Shown: positions 36,495-45,925 of the stretch, piece by piece
Position numbering within the stretch: position 1 is the stretch's first letter
How the letters are laid out: each line of letters begins with the position of its first letter
Position numbers and translations under genes: made by a program
Notes under the pieces: model-generated
What the model was told of the DNA's origin: nothing
Seen by the model: the letters and a program-made list of their open reading frames with translations, nothing else
Database searches by the model: none
Assembly (NCBI RefSeq): GCF_018739865.1
Contig: NZ_JADOER010000004.1
Location: forward strand, 409,282 to 473,281
Source: Leptothoe kymatousa TAU-MAC 1615
GTDB taxonomy: Bacteria; Cyanobacteriota; Cyanobacteriia; Phormidesmidales; Phormidesmidaceae
DNA: 64,000 bases
Direction of reading: 5' to 3'

Positions 36495-37037
36495 GTGGGG
36501 TTTGCCGTTAGGGTTGACGCAGATGGAGCCAGACACAATGACGGCTCTAGTCAAAGCAATTTAGTATCACTGCACTCCCCATCCCATGTGGCTGGAGCGC
36601 AGTCTATTCCCGATGCCGTACACAGTCCGGCATCTAAACCGTCGACTCCGGCCGAAGTTAAACAGCTGCCCACAGCGCCACGTTTGCCCCTGGGGTTAAA
36701 GCTTCTGGTGGGGTTGCAACAGGGGTCTACTATTTTTACCGGCGGTTTGGTGGCAGCTGCCCTAGTCATTTACAGTTGGACGGTTTATCTAGACAAAAGC
36801 GTCGCTCGAGCCTTTCGAGAGTTAGAAGTCCTCAAGGTTTCGACTCAGCAGGTGACCACCGTCAATGAAACTCTGAAGCACAGTATGGCGGAGCAAGCAG
36901 AATCCCCAACAGCTGGATTTAAACCGTTTGAGCCTAAGCGTGCTATCTTCTTGGCACCCGCACCTGTTCGGCCCTCCGTAGAGCATGCTCCAATGCCTGA
37001 AGCACCTGCTCCGATGTCGCATCCTTTGGGTTACTAA
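36495..37037 (+). CDS. FtsL-like bitopic division protein
   Basis: 180 residues from a GTG start with AAGGAG eight bases upstream. A long proline/serine-rich N-terminus, one membrane segment (STIFTGGLVAAALVIYSW), then a short heptad-like helix (LEVLKVSTQQVTTVNETLKH), and a proline-rich tail. Topology and position 90-140 bp upstream of ftsI match FtsL/FtsB-type proteins that hold FtsI in the divisome. Sequence similarity is weak, so the name rests on context. Confidence 0.6.
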   Translation: MGFAVRVDADGARHNDGSSQSNLVSLHSPSHVAGAQSIPDAVHSPASKPSTPAEVKQLPTAPRLPLGLKLLVGLQQGSTIFTGGLVAAALVIYSWTVYLDKSVARAFRELEVLKVSTQQVTTVNETLKHSMAEQAESPTAGFKPFEPKRAIFLAPAPVRPSVEHAPMPEAPAPMSHPLGY

Positions 37038-37138
37038 AACTAGCTAACCCGATGACAATTATGGGGTATGCGATGGGTCCGTTCCATGCACCAATCGGCT
37101 GAAGATACTCAGCTGGTTGCGCTATTTTGGCGCTAATC

Positions 37139-38917
37139 ATGGGATCAACGGGTGTCCCTTACCTATTGTTGTATCCGTTTATGGTCACGCAGCCATCTAA
37201 TCCCTTCCAGCGTCCACCGGCCCGTCGGCCTCGCCACTTAGCCTCGCCACGCTTTCGGCTAGTGACCGTTTGGGCCTTTTTGGTGCTGGTGATGCTAGGT
37301 CTGAGTGCTCGGCTGATACGGCTGCAGCTGGTGATGGGGGATCAGCTTAAGGTCCAAGCCCAAGAGCAGCGCCAGAGTTTACCTCAAGTGCCCCGGGCCT
37401 CCCGCCGCCCCATTATTGATCGCCAGGCCAATGTGCTAGCGGTGGATCGGGTGGTTTACACCATTTATGCCCATCCCATGTTGTTTAGCCGCTCCCGAGA
37501 GGAAATGGCGGCGACCCTGGGAAATGTGCTCAATCGTTCTCAGGACACCCTGCTGCAACGATTTCAAGAACAGGAAACCGGAATTCAGGTTGCGGTTGAT
37601 GTGTCTGAAGAACTGGCCGAGCGGCTGCGCAATTTGCGGCTAGACGGCCTAGATTTATTGCCCAGTCAGCAGCGTTTTTATCCCCAGCAGGCGCTAATGT
37701 CCCAGCTGGTGGGGTATATCAATTTGGAAGGCGAGCCCCAGGCTGGGTTGGAATATGCCCTGCAAGACCAGCTGCTATATGACCTGGAGGATGTGCCCTT
37801 TCCCAATAGTTTGCAGCAGCAGCAGCCCAATCGAGATGATTTAAGGCTACAGCTAACCTTGGATAGCCGTTTGCAGCGGGTGGCCCAGCGTAATTTAGAT
37901 GCCACTGTGCGGCGCTACAGCGCTAAGCAGGGGGCGCTGATTGTGATGGATAGTCGGGATGGGGCGATTTTATCCCTGGCGGTTACGCCCACCTATGACC
38001 CCAATCGCTATTACGAAGCCAATGTGGAGCAGTTTAAGAACTGGGTCGTGAGCGATCTCTACGAGCCGGGGTCCACGTTTAAGCCAATTAATGTGGCCAT
38101 TGCCCTAGAAGAAGGGTTAATTGTCCCAGATGAGTATATCTACGATGAAGGCAAGCTGGAGTATGACCAGTGGACCATTCAAAATGTCGATTACAAGGCC
38201 GTCGGTGGACGGGGATCGATCAACATTACCGATGTACTGCGCCATTCTAGCAACGTGGGCATGGTGCACATTATGGAGCGCTTAAAGCGGTCTGATTACT
38301 ACAGTTGGTTGGAAAAAATGGGGCTGGGCTCTTCCACCGGCATTGAACTGCCCGCCGAGGCCTTGGCTCAGTTGAAAAGTCGTTCCCAGTTTGTGAATAA
38401 CCCGGTGGAAGCGGCCACTACGGCCTTTGGCCAGGGGTTTTCGCTCAATCCTATTCAGCTGGCACAGCTCCATAGTGCCCTGGCCAATGGCGGGCAGTTA
38501 GTGAGTCCCCACGTTGTTCGTGGGCTGGTGGATCCAGAGGGCAACCTCGCCTGGCAGCCCCAGCGCCCCGATGGCAAAAAGCTATTTTCTAAAGAAACGA
38601 CCCAGACCGTGGTCAAGATGATGGAAGCGGTGGTGGAGTCTGGGTCGGGCCAGCCAGCCCAGGTGGCTAACTATCGTTTGGGCGGTAAAACGGGGACAGC
38701 CCAAAAGGCGAATGAGTATGGCGAATATGGCGATGGTCGTTTGGTCAGCTTTGTGGGGATTTTGCCGGTTGAAAATCCTCGCTATGTGGTGCTAGCGGTG
38801 ATTGATGAACCCTTGGGGGAAGATTCCTATGGGTCTACCGTGGCCGCTCCGTTGGTTAAATCTGTGGTGGAGTCTCTGGTGGTGATGGCTGGTGTGCCGC
38901 CGTCGACGGCTGAGTAA
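37139..38917 (+). CDS. ftsI: Septum transpeptidase FtsI / PBP2-3 type
   Basis: About 593 residues. One N-terminal membrane segment ([20 protein letters not shown]), a PBP dimerisation domain ([18 protein letters not shown]) and a transpeptidase with PGSTFKP, the SSN triad in [12 protein letters not shown], and GGKTGTAQK. Cross-links septal peptidoglycan. Candidate starts are ATG 37139 and ATG 37181 (MVTQPSNPF); the second fits relatives at least as well. Its last 62 bp overlap the convergent gmk gene. Confidence 0.93.
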   Translation: MGSTGVPYLLLYPFMVTQPSNPFQRPPARRPRHLASPRFRLVTVWAFLVLVMLGLSARLIRLQLVMGDQLKVQAQEQRQSLPQVPRASRRPIIDRQANVLAVDRVVYTIYAHPMLFSRSREEMAATLGNVLNRSQDTLLQRFQEQETGIQVAVDVSEELAERLRNLRLDGLDLLPSQQRFYPQQALMSQLVGYINLEGEPQAGLEYALQDQLLYDLEDVPFPNSLQQQQPNRDDLRLQLTLDSRLQRVAQRNLDATVRRYSAKQGALIVMDSRDGAILSLAVTPTYDPNRYYEANVEQFKNWVVSDLYEPGSTFKPINVAIALEEGLIVPDEYIYDEGKLEYDQWTIQNVDYKAVGGRGSINITDVLRHSSNVGMVHIMERLKRSDYYSWLEKMGLGSSTGIELPAEALAQLKSRSQFVNNPVEAATTAFGQGFSLNPIQLAQLHSALANGGQLVSPHVVRGLVDPEGNLAWQPQRPDGKKLFSKETTQTVVKMMEAVVESGSGQPAQVANYRLGGKTGTAQKANEYGEYGDGRLVSFVGILPVENPRYVVLAVIDEPLGEDSYGSTVAAPLVKSVVESLVVMAGVPPSTAE

Positions 38918-39515
38918 ATACGGCAAGCTCTAGTTGTTTCACGGCGAGCTCCAGATCGTCGTTCAAAATTTGAATATCAAATTCCGACGCGGCCTGGATT
39001 TCTATCTGGGCTCGGGCCATGCGTTTTGCGATCGCATCATCCGAATCCTGGCCCCGTTCTCGAATTCTGGCTTCCAACTCTTCCACGCTGGGGGGCAACA
39101 CAAAAATTTGCCGGGCGGCTGGCAGACTTTCCCGTACCTGGCGGGCCCCGTCCAATTCAATTTCTAAAATTACCGTATGGCCCCGGTCAATCATGTGTTC
39201 GAGGGGTTTGCGGGGGGTGCCGTAGAGATTGCCCGCAAACTCAGCCCATTCCAATAAGTCCCCCTGGGCCACCATCGCTTCAAATTCAGGTCTTGAAACA
39301 AAATAATAATGTTTGCCATTTTCTTCCCCTTCGCGGGGCTGACGGGTGGTGGCCGAAATGGATAGCTGAATGTCTGGGTGTTGCCCTAGCAAGTGGCGCA
39401 GCAAGGTGCCCTTACCCACACCGCTGGGGCCAGTAAAGACAATCAATTGCCCCGTCGGTTGGGATACCCTGTTTTTAGTGGCTTGGTCATTGGGGGGGAC
39501 CGATGTCGAAGGCAT
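38856..39515 (-). CDS. gmk: Guanylate kinase
   Basis: 219 residues. Phosphorylates GMP to GDP with ATP. P-loop [11 protein letters not shown] (29-39), GMP-binding [22 protein letters not shown], and lid [17 protein letters not shown]. The C-terminal 20 residues are proline-rich ([16 protein letters not shown]) and are encoded opposite the ftsI 3' end, which suggests the tail was added by extension into the overlap. Downstream of pcyA by 174 bp on the same strand. Confidence 0.95.
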   Translation of the reverse strand: MPSTSVPPNDQATKNRVSQPTGQLIVFTGPSGVGKGTLLRHLLGQHPDIQLSISATTRQPREGEENGKHYYFVSRPEFEAMVAQGDLLEWAEFAGNLYGTPRKPLEHMIDRGHTVILEIELDGARQVRESLPAARQIFVLPPSVEELEARIRERGQDSDDAIAKRMARAQIEIQAASEFDIQILNDDLELAVKQLELAVFTQPSTAAHQPSPPETPPQI

Positions 39516-39689
39516 GGCAAATCTCGAAAAAATAGCAGTGACACATCCTCAGGCCAGGCCCCTCTGGGCACCGATGCCTTCAGATCTCCGTTGTAGCAGA
39601 TAGAGCCATAAAGCTCTGGACAATTTTGCTCCAGCAATGGCGCACTAGCCATGGCCGGGGAATGCCCGAAAACCTATGGTGCCCTGGAG

Positions 39690-40424
39690 TTACTCCGGAG
39701 GCAAGTCAAACAGCACCGTGGTCATGTAGCGCTCGGCCCAGTCTGAATCGAAGGCTTTTTCTAAAATGCGACGGGTTTTATCGTTTTGTTGCTGCTGGGT
39801 GCAATAGTTGCGTTGCCCCGCCAAAATGCTGGCCCGCTGGTTGGGGGTGGCCGGTGTGGCCACCGCCTGGTGGCAGTGCACGGTGAGATAGTGTTGGACC
39901 TGATCTAAAAAGCGGCGATGTTCCTGCTCATCAACGGGTTTGATAAAACAGCAATAGTCCGAAAAAATATGGCCCCAGCTGGGTAATTCCCTGGGTTGGG
40001 CATAGCCGGATGTGCCGGTGCCCTGTAGGGCCAGGTTATAGGCGGCTGGCAGCCCCTGGGGGCTGGTGGGGGACAGATCGACCACGGCGGCACTAATCTG
40101 ACCGCGCCCGCTGACAATGTCGCAGCCAAACATGGGTAGAGCGTACTCGGGGCGGGGGAACATAACGCAGTGGAGAATGTCCAGATTGGGGCCCACCTTG
40201 GCTAGCTCTAGGTGTAATTTTCGAAATTCTGGAGTTTGATAACAGGAATTTTCAATGACCAGCCGTTCGCCCTCTAAACGGCTCTCGACATAGCCCAGGT
40301 CTGCCGGTAGATGGTAAGGCGATAGGTTCAGGGTGCGGTGCCAGGTCGCTTCAATAATATCAGCCAGTTCGGATATGACTGCATGCTGAGACTGGCGGAT
40401 GGAAGACTTTACCGTAATCGACAT
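39690..40424 (-). CDS. pcyA: Phycocyanobilin:ferredoxin oxidoreductase
   Basis: 244 residues. Reduces biliverdin by four electrons to phycocyanobilin. Seen: MFGCDIVSGRGQISAAVVDLSP (with the catalytic Asp of the FDBR family), PSWGHIFSDYCCFI, and the end NYCTQQQQNDKTRRILEKAF. Full length. ATG 40424. With ho1 and the phytochrome, the window encodes chromophore synthesis and its user. Confidence 0.95.
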   Translation of the reverse strand: MSITVKSSIRQSQHAVISELADIIEATWHRTLNLSPYHLPADLGYVESRLEGERLVIENSCYQTPEFRKLHLELAKVGPNLDILHCVMFPRPEYALPMFGCDIVSGRGQISAAVVDLSPTSPQGLPAAYNLALQGTGTSGYAQPRELPSWGHIFSDYCCFIKPVDEQEHRRFLDQVQHYLTVHCHQAVATPATPNQRASILAGQRNYCTQQQQNDKTRRILEKAFDSDWAERYMTTVLFDLPPE

Positions 40425-40869
40425 GGATGAGTGTTCAGTTCACCTAGTAAATGGATTGGACTGCACCATTAGAAAACGGTATCGTCGCAGAAAAATAACC
40501 AACAGCCGTATTGACCTTAAGTATGACTGGCCGTTTACGAATTGCAATATGTCAACCGGTTACAGAGAGTTTGTACCCAGAATCAGCAATCCCGCTTAAT
40601 CCATTTTACAGCAGTGCCTAGGCCTCAGACAGGATTACCGCTGTATGTGCCAAATCATCAGTCGATTCCTGATGTTGACTTTTTCGTGGGGAAAAGATGG
40701 ATATGCAATTGTTTACTCCCTTAGGGATAGCTGTCGTTGCTGATTGAGAGGATAGATTGCTTCTGCTAACTCGCTTTGGAGCATTGAGTTTACAGAATAC
40801 ACCTTCTTAAATCCGATTGAGGATTAGCGACGACAAAGTTTAAGGGTCTTTCACAGGTTATCTCAACTG
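40425..40869. other. Intergenic region between pcyA and the TPR gene
   Basis: Divergent promoter region; no gene, RNA or repeat recognised. Frames at 40399-40724 do not look coding. Confidence 0.5.
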
Positions 40870-40944
40870 GTGTCTGAATGCTGGTTGTTTAATCGTGCCC
40901 TTACTTTTGTTGCCCGTTCTTTTCACACTTTTTTCGTCTGCGCT

Positions 40945-42888
40945 ATGGTGGCCACGCAACTTAGAACTCGCCAGGTCTTGGGGTTAAATCAACGTCAGTA
41001 TGAAGGCCTTAAAACCTCACTTCAGCTTAATCTCCGGCGTCAGCTTTTGATCGCAGTGTGCGACAGCGATACCCTGCAGCACCAGCTGGTGGATCGGCTC
41101 CGTTCAGATTTGGCCACCTTGAGTCCCGCTTTGGATGACTTTGGGTCTGTGGCCATAGAGCAGTTGACCTTTGACCCCCGTCAGCCAGATTTGGTGGTGC
41201 AGTTGGTGCACTGGCTGAAGCAAGCTCCTAAGCCTACGCCCCATTTGCAGGTGGTGGGTTTGGAGGCGATGACCCACCAGTCTATGCGATCGCAAAACCA
41301 TTTCCTGCGGTCCCTGGAAAATATTCAATCCCTGCTACCCCATTTAGACAGCAGCCTGGTGATCTGGGTATCGTGGCCCTGGTACCGCACCCTAGAAAAA
41401 TCTGCCCCCGAGTTTTGGCAGTGGCGCAGTGGTGTGTTCACCTTTGTGAGCGAACCCGTCAATGGGGTGCCGGAATCGGCTGCGACACCGATGGTGAATG
41501 GCCTTTACGGTGAAACCCCCACCAGTGAACCCGATGCGGACATTTGGCAAATTCTCAGTGAAGATTTAGCCCAGCTAGATCGGGCCTCTGGGGCTCAACA
41601 AGAGACCCAAACCGTGCCCCAGGAAGGGCGTTCCGTCGCTGCCGACGGCCCTGCACCAGCCGGTGGCACAAATATCATCAACTTGGAGAATCCCCTAGAA
41701 TTTTTGGCCCAGCGGGAGAGTGAAGGGGCAGATGCGGCGGAACTCGTCGAGGGCTATCGCACCCTTGGGCATCACTATCGAGATGTGATTGAAGCGGGGA
41801 CGATAACGCCCAACCTATTGGATATTGCCATTGCGACCTTTGATCGATATCTGCACTGGCTACCGGAAGGGGATACCCAGCGTGCTGCCGGGCTGAATGA
41901 TCTAGGTACATTGCATTGGCTTCAGGCCCAACACCAACGCGATCGCACTGCCCTGGTGGCTGGCATGAAACACAGCGCCGACCTATACAAAACCGGGCTG
42001 CAATATGCGGATGCGGACGGCGAAATCAGCAGTCGTCTCCACGGCAATTTGGGGGCTGTGTACAGCGCATTAGCCAACTATGACGACTCCGTCACCCACC
42101 TCAAAGCAGCCGTGAATGCCTATCGTCAGGCCCTGCCCTTTAGCTCCATAGAAACCGCCCCTGAAGAATATGGCATGTTGCAAAACAGCCTGGGCTCCGT
42201 GTACTGGAAGCTGGCCTATTATGAGCAGCCCAAGTCCTACCTCCACCGTGCCATTGCCGCCTATAACGAAGCCCTACGCTGCCACAATCCTGAAACCTCT
42301 CCCCTAGACTATGCTGCCGTGCAAAACAATCTCGGCATTGCCTACTGGAGTTTATCGCGCCACGAACGGCCGATCTTTTTGCTCAAGCATGCCATTGCCG
42401 CCTACCGTGATGCGCTGAACTATCGGACGCCGGCAACGGATGCGGCCGCCTGTGCCAGCACCTATAACAATCTGGGCACCGCGTTTTGGGAATTGGCGAA
42501 CCACCCTGAGGCCCCAGCCGATCCCCAGGGGCGCTATAAGCAAAACGCAGTGATTGCCTACGAAGCGGCCCTGAAAGCGTCGGAGTTGGCTCCCTCTAGT
42601 TTAGATTTAGCCTCCATTCGCCATTGTTTGGGCAGTATTTACGACAAAATGGCGCGGGGTATGGAAACCGACCCAGAACTGGTGGCGGCCCATTTAACCC
42701 GCGCCTTAGAACACTATGTCGTGGCGCTAAAAACCACACCGAAGGAGGCGGCCACCTACGAGCCTATGTTTAAGTCCCTGGTGCGCAATGTGTCTAGCCA
42801 CTATGAACTCCTAGGCATGGATGGCCAAAAGCAGGCCATGAATCAGGTCCCCGCCGAACTGCTGCCTGAGGTGATGTTGAAGGTATAG
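40945..42888 (+). CDS. TPR protein with degenerate STAND-like N-terminal domain
   Basis: About 647 residues from ATG 40945 (MVATQLRTRQVLGL); the frame is open to a GTG at 40870. Residues 1-200 resemble the ATPase-like N-terminus of cyanobacterial WD40/TPR proteins (LLIAVCDSDTLQHQLVDRL ... LVIWVSWPWYRTLEKSAPEFWQW) but have no P-loop. After an acidic linker come tetratricopeptide repeats (LNDLGTLHWL, LHGNLGAVYSALANYDDS, NNLGIAYWSLSRHE, YNNLGTAFWEL). A protein-interaction scaffold; partners unknown. Confidence 0.85.
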   Translation: MVATQLRTRQVLGLNQRQYEGLKTSLQLNLRRQLLIAVCDSDTLQHQLVDRLRSDLATLSPALDDFGSVAIEQLTFDPRQPDLVVQLVHWLKQAPKPTPHLQVVGLEAMTHQSMRSQNHFLRSLENIQSLLPHLDSSLVIWVSWPWYRTLEKSAPEFWQWRSGVFTFVSEPVNGVPESAATPMVNGLYGETPTSEPDADIWQILSEDLAQLDRASGAQQETQTVPQEGRSVAADGPAPAGGTNIINLENPLEFLAQRESEGADAAELVEGYRTLGHHYRDVIEAGTITPNLLDIAIATFDRYLHWLPEGDTQRAAGLNDLGTLHWLQAQHQRDRTALVAGMKHSADLYKTGLQYADADGEISSRLHGNLGAVYSALANYDDSVTHLKAAVNAYRQALPFSSIETAPEEYGMLQNSLGSVYWKLAYYEQPKSYLHRAIAAYNEALRCHNPETSPLDYAAVQNNLGIAYWSLSRHERPIFLLKHAIAAYRDALNYRTPATDAAACASTYNNLGTAFWELANHPEAPADPQGRYKQNAVIAYEAALKASELAPSSLDLASIRHCLGSIYDKMARGMETDPELVAAHLTRALEHYVVALKTTPKEAATYEPMFKSLVRNVSSHYELLGMDGQKQAMNQVPAELLPEVMLKV

Positions 42889-42937
42889 GGCTGGGTATAC
42901 ACAGGCCCTGGAGACTAGCACTCACGAGGGAAGGCGA

Positions 42938-43318
42938 TTATCCCTTAGAATTGGCCAGTTTTGGGGCTGATTTAGCTAATACGGCCTGCAGTTCCTTGGT
43001 TAGATCATTGTCGTTACGATGGGCCTCCCAAGGACCGCTGTGTTTGGCATCGAATTGCCATTGCCCGGTGATGTGATTGCCATCTTCTGAGACGGTGCCG
43101 CTATATTGGATGGTGTAGGTGGGGTTGTTGAAATATTGTTTGGAAAAGGTGATGCGTCGACCTGTGACGTCTCCCTGAATTTGAGCTTCTCCCAGGGGGC
43201 CATCGTCCATGGTGCGCCCACTTAGACTATTGTGGGCTTGGACAAAAGTGGCCTCGAAGCGAGTGGGAGTCTCTGCTTGCCAATAAGAGCCGAGCCAGGA
43301 ACCGGTGAGTTCAGCCAT
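42938..43318 (-). CDS. Small lipocalin-like conserved protein
   Basis: 126 residues from ATG 43318. Alternating short strands ending in TGSWLGSYWQ, SGRTMDDG, YSGTVSEDGNHITGQWQF and SGPWEAHR suggest a small beta-barrel of lipocalin/avidin type, without a signal peptide. Function unknown. The open frame extends eight codons upstream to 43342, but the inner ATG starts with the conserved-looking AELTGSW. Confidence 0.65.
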   Translation of the reverse strand: MAELTGSWLGSYWQAETPTRFEATFVQAHNSLSGRTMDDGPLGEAQIQGDVTGRRITFSKQYFNNPTYTIQYSGTVSEDGNHITGQWQFDAKHSGPWEAHRNDNDLTKELQAVLAKSAPKLANSKG

Positions 43319-43545
43319 TGCTATGTGTCCTCGCGCCAGCATTGCGCCATATCACTATTATTCTTGATTGTGCGATAACTGGCTTGATTTGGCGCGTTGA
43401 TTTGGCGTTGATTTTATTGACCCGTTGATGGGGGCGTTGACGGTCTCCATAAAATTGAATAAATGCCCATATTTTCAGATGATAGATGGGCACTTCAGTT
43501 TCCCCAAGGCTGAGACCCTACTGTTCCTTTGTTACCCTTCGTCCC

Positions 43546-44388
43546 ATGGCGTTGTTTCTTATTTTTGCCCTGTTGGTTGCATTTATTGCGATCGCATTTG
43601 CCCTCCAAAACGATCAGCTGATCAACATCAACCTTTTTGTCTGGCAGCTGCAGGATCAACATCTAGCCACCGTATTATTAGCCACCTCTGGGTTAGGCGT
43701 TTTGTTTGGCTTACTCGTCACCATTCCCGCCTTCCTCAAACGAGAGTGGCGGATCTCCCGCAGCAAAAAACAAACCCACAGTTTAGAAGATCAGCTCTTA
43801 GCTAAACAGCAGGAAGTCGAGAGCCAGACCCGCAGAGCTAGTACCCTACGCCACAGCTACCAAAATCTGCTGCAATCCCTAGACCTCCTCGATAACACCA
43901 CCGGTTTCGTCAGCGATGCCGCCGTATCGCGCACCACCCGTTCCTTGCTGCAGCAAATGCCCCAGGGGCAGCTTCCGTCCGTTGGCCTATTGTTGGTGCA
44001 GCCCCAACCCCGCCAGAGCCTTGCCAGCGACCTCAAAAAAGAACAAGCCCTCTGGTCTGCCGTTGCCCAAATTTTGCAGCACAATTTAACCGTAGATGCC
44101 TGGTTATTTAGCAATAATCAAGGGCTATTCACCTGTAGCCTGACCGGGCTGGACCTAAAAGCCGTCAACCAATATGCAGAAACCCTACGGTCTGTCCTCA
44201 CCAATGAGCCCGTAACCCTTAGCGATGGCACCCAAACGGCTTTGGATGTCAACATTGGCGGGGCGGTGACCGATACTGAACACCCCACCACCGATGAGCG
44301 GCTCCTAATCGCCAAGGCCGAAGAATCCCTGGCCCTAGCGCAGAAACGAGGTCGAAACCGTCTCCGTATTATCTGGGTAACCGATTAG
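43546..44388 (+). CDS. LapA-domain membrane protein with degenerate GGDEF tail
   Basis: 280 residues. Two membrane segments with the LapA (DUF1049) pattern, FALQNDQLININLFVW between them, then a coiled coil (75-115), then about 160 residues that look like the end of a GGDEF domain: VNIGGAVTDTEHPTTDERLLIAKAEESLALAQKRGRNRLRII. The GGDEF catalytic motif itself and its metal residues are missing (LTGLDLKAV lies where it should be). It likely senses or scaffolds rather than makes cyclic di-GMP. ATG 43546 preferred over upstream 43486. Confidence 0.75.
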   Translation: MALFLIFALLVAFIAIAFALQNDQLININLFVWQLQDQHLATVLLATSGLGVLFGLLVTIPAFLKREWRISRSKKQTHSLEDQLLAKQQEVESQTRRASTLRHSYQNLLQSLDLLDNTTGFVSDAAVSRTTRSLLQQMPQGQLPSVGLLLVQPQPRQSLASDLKKEQALWSAVAQILQHNLTVDAWLFSNNQGLFTCSLTGLDLKAVNQYAETLRSVLTNEPVTLSDGTQTALDVNIGGAVTDTEHPTTDERLLIAKAEESLALAQKRGRNRLRIIWVTD

Positions 44389-44609
44389 GTGCTTTAGTCA
44401 TGGATTCAGAATTTTTCTGTTAATTTTTTTACCAAGCTGAAAAAGCATAAAGCCTGGTTTTTCAACGGTTATGAGTATTTTTACTCACTAATTCTAAGGA
44501 TCCCAAAGCGTATTCCTAGACACAGACTTCTTGAGCCCAGTACCGTTGGTGCATAAGATAAAGCTAACGACTGAGTTTAAGAAAATCTAAAGGAGCAGGA
44601 GGTATCCCT

Positions 44610-45563
44610 ATGGCAGAACGCCCAATTATCCTTGGTATTGTAGGAGACAGTGCCGCCGGTAAAACTACTCTGACTCGCGGGATTGCTCAGGTTCTGGGTG
44701 AGCATGACGTAACAACCATTTGTACTGACGACTACCACCGTTACGATCGCCAACAGCGTAAAGAAATGGGAATTTCTGCGCTGCACCCCGATTGCAACTA
44801 TGTGGACATCATTGAGCAGCACCTAGAGCTGCTTCGTCAGGGCGAACCTATTCTGAAGCCCATCTACAACCACACCACCGGTGAGTTTGATGCGCCAGAA
44901 TATATCGAACCTAAGAAGTTTGTGATCGTTGAAGGCTTGTTGGGCTATTCTAGCCAGCGAGCTCGCAACGCTTACGACGTTAAGGTCTATCTAGCTCCCC
45001 CCGAAGATCTGCGCACCAAGTGGAAAATCAAGCGTGATACGCGCAAGCGTGGCTATGACGAGACTGCTGTATTAGCTGCCTTGGCTGCCCGTGAGCCCGA
45101 CTCCGAGGCCTTTATCCGTCCCCAGCGTAAGTGGGCTGATGTGGTAGTCACCTTTTACCCCCCAGAGAATCCCGAAGAAGCGGCCAACGATCTGCTGCTC
45201 AACGTGAATCTGATTCTGCGCCCCACGATCCCTCACCCCGATTTCACCGACATCCTCGATAGCGACTTGGGTAAGGCGATTCGTCTGGGGCTAGAGCGTG
45301 ACATGGGTAAGCCTGTGGACGTTCTATCCATCGATGGCCATGCCACTCCTGAGCAGGTTCAGCAGCTAGAGCGCACCCTGTGCAGCGATGTCCCTTATCT
45401 GGGTCAGTTCTGTAGCCTCGAAGGCAACCAGGAAGTGGGTAAGATTGTCGGCACCACCGGTGAAACTTTGCAGAGCTATCCCCTAGCCCTGACTCAGCTT
45501 TTGATCACCTATCACATGCTGATGGCCATGGGGAGTGCTGGCAAGGTTAAGGTCGCTGCATAA
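44610..45563 (+). CDS. Phosphoribulokinase-like kinase, non-Calvin type
   Basis: 317 residues, PRK/uridine-kinase fold. P-loop GDSAAGKTT (12-20), TDDYHRYDR, KPIYNHTTGEFD and IVEGLLGYSS. The plant/cyanobacterial Calvin-cycle enzyme has GDSGCGKST and CLDDYHSLDR, with two regulatory cysteines; here the P-loop Cys is Ala16, so the thioredoxin switch is absent. The TDDYHRYDR motif and 317-residue length match the archaeal/second PRK clade. Substrate (ribulose-5-phosphate or other) not proven. Good ribosome site (AGGAGG about 44597); terminator downstream at 45761. Confidence 0.85.
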   Translation: MAERPIILGIVGDSAAGKTTLTRGIAQVLGEHDVTTICTDDYHRYDRQQRKEMGISALHPDCNYVDIIEQHLELLRQGEPILKPIYNHTTGEFDAPEYIEPKKFVIVEGLLGYSSQRARNAYDVKVYLAPPEDLRTKWKIKRDTRKRGYDETAVLAALAAREPDSEAFIRPQRKWADVVVTFYPPENPEEAANDLLLNVNLILRPTIPHPDFTDILDSDLGKAIRLGLERDMGKPVDVLSIDGHATPEQVQQLERTLCSDVPYLGQFCSLEGNQEVGKIVGTTGETLQSYPLALTQLLITYHMLMAMGSAGKVKVAA

Positions 45564-45660
45564 ACAATTCCGTTGCTAATTCTTTGCGGGATGATTCTAT
45601 TTGCCACATTTAGGCAATCCGCCAGTGGTGCAGGTCGTTTTATCCTTTGGGTTAGCAGCG

Positions 45661-45735
45661 GTAGGTGCCAAGCCTATGCTTGGCCGTAGGTGCCAAGCCT
45701 ATGCTTAGCCGTAGGTGCCAAACATAGGTTTGGCC
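45661..45735 (+). repeat. Three 25-bp units, each a hairpin
   Basis: GTAGGTGCCAAGCCTATGCT with TGGCC (45661-45685) repeats at 45686 and 45711. Each unit contains GCCAAGC..GCTTGGC or, in the third, GCCAAAC..GTTTGGC. In the third unit both sides of the stem and the loop change together, as if the core were inverted or changed to keep pairing. Confidence 0.7.
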
Positions 45736-45760
45736 GTGGGCCTACTGACAATTTTGGAAA

Positions 45761-45798
45761 AAACGCTCTCCAGAGAGAATCCGGAGGGCGTTTCTTTT
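45761..45798 (+). terminator. Rho-independent terminator of the PRK-like gene
   Basis: AAACGCTCTCC (45761-45771) pairs with GGAGGGCGTTT (45783-45793, one G-T), followed by TCTTTT. Confidence 0.8.
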
Positions 45799-45925
45799 GG
45801 TGTTTGGCCAGCCATAGCCATTAAGGGAAAACCAGCTTCTGGGTAATGTACGAGTGCCGGAGCCCATGCCGTATGCCACAATGGCCCTGCATCATCATGT
45901 TGCGTGGCCTTAGGCCTGCTCTACC

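Larger units (their letters stand above)
45564..45925 (+). other. Intergenic region after the PRK-like gene
   Basis: Contains a three-unit palindromic repeat (45661-45735) and a terminator (45761-45798), then the presumed promoter of the cyclase gene. No ORF. Confidence 0.6.

Noticed and set aside
44610-45563. Calvin-cycle phosphoribulokinase (classical prk)
   Set aside because: P-loop lacks the regulatory Cys, and the substrate motif is of the other clade.
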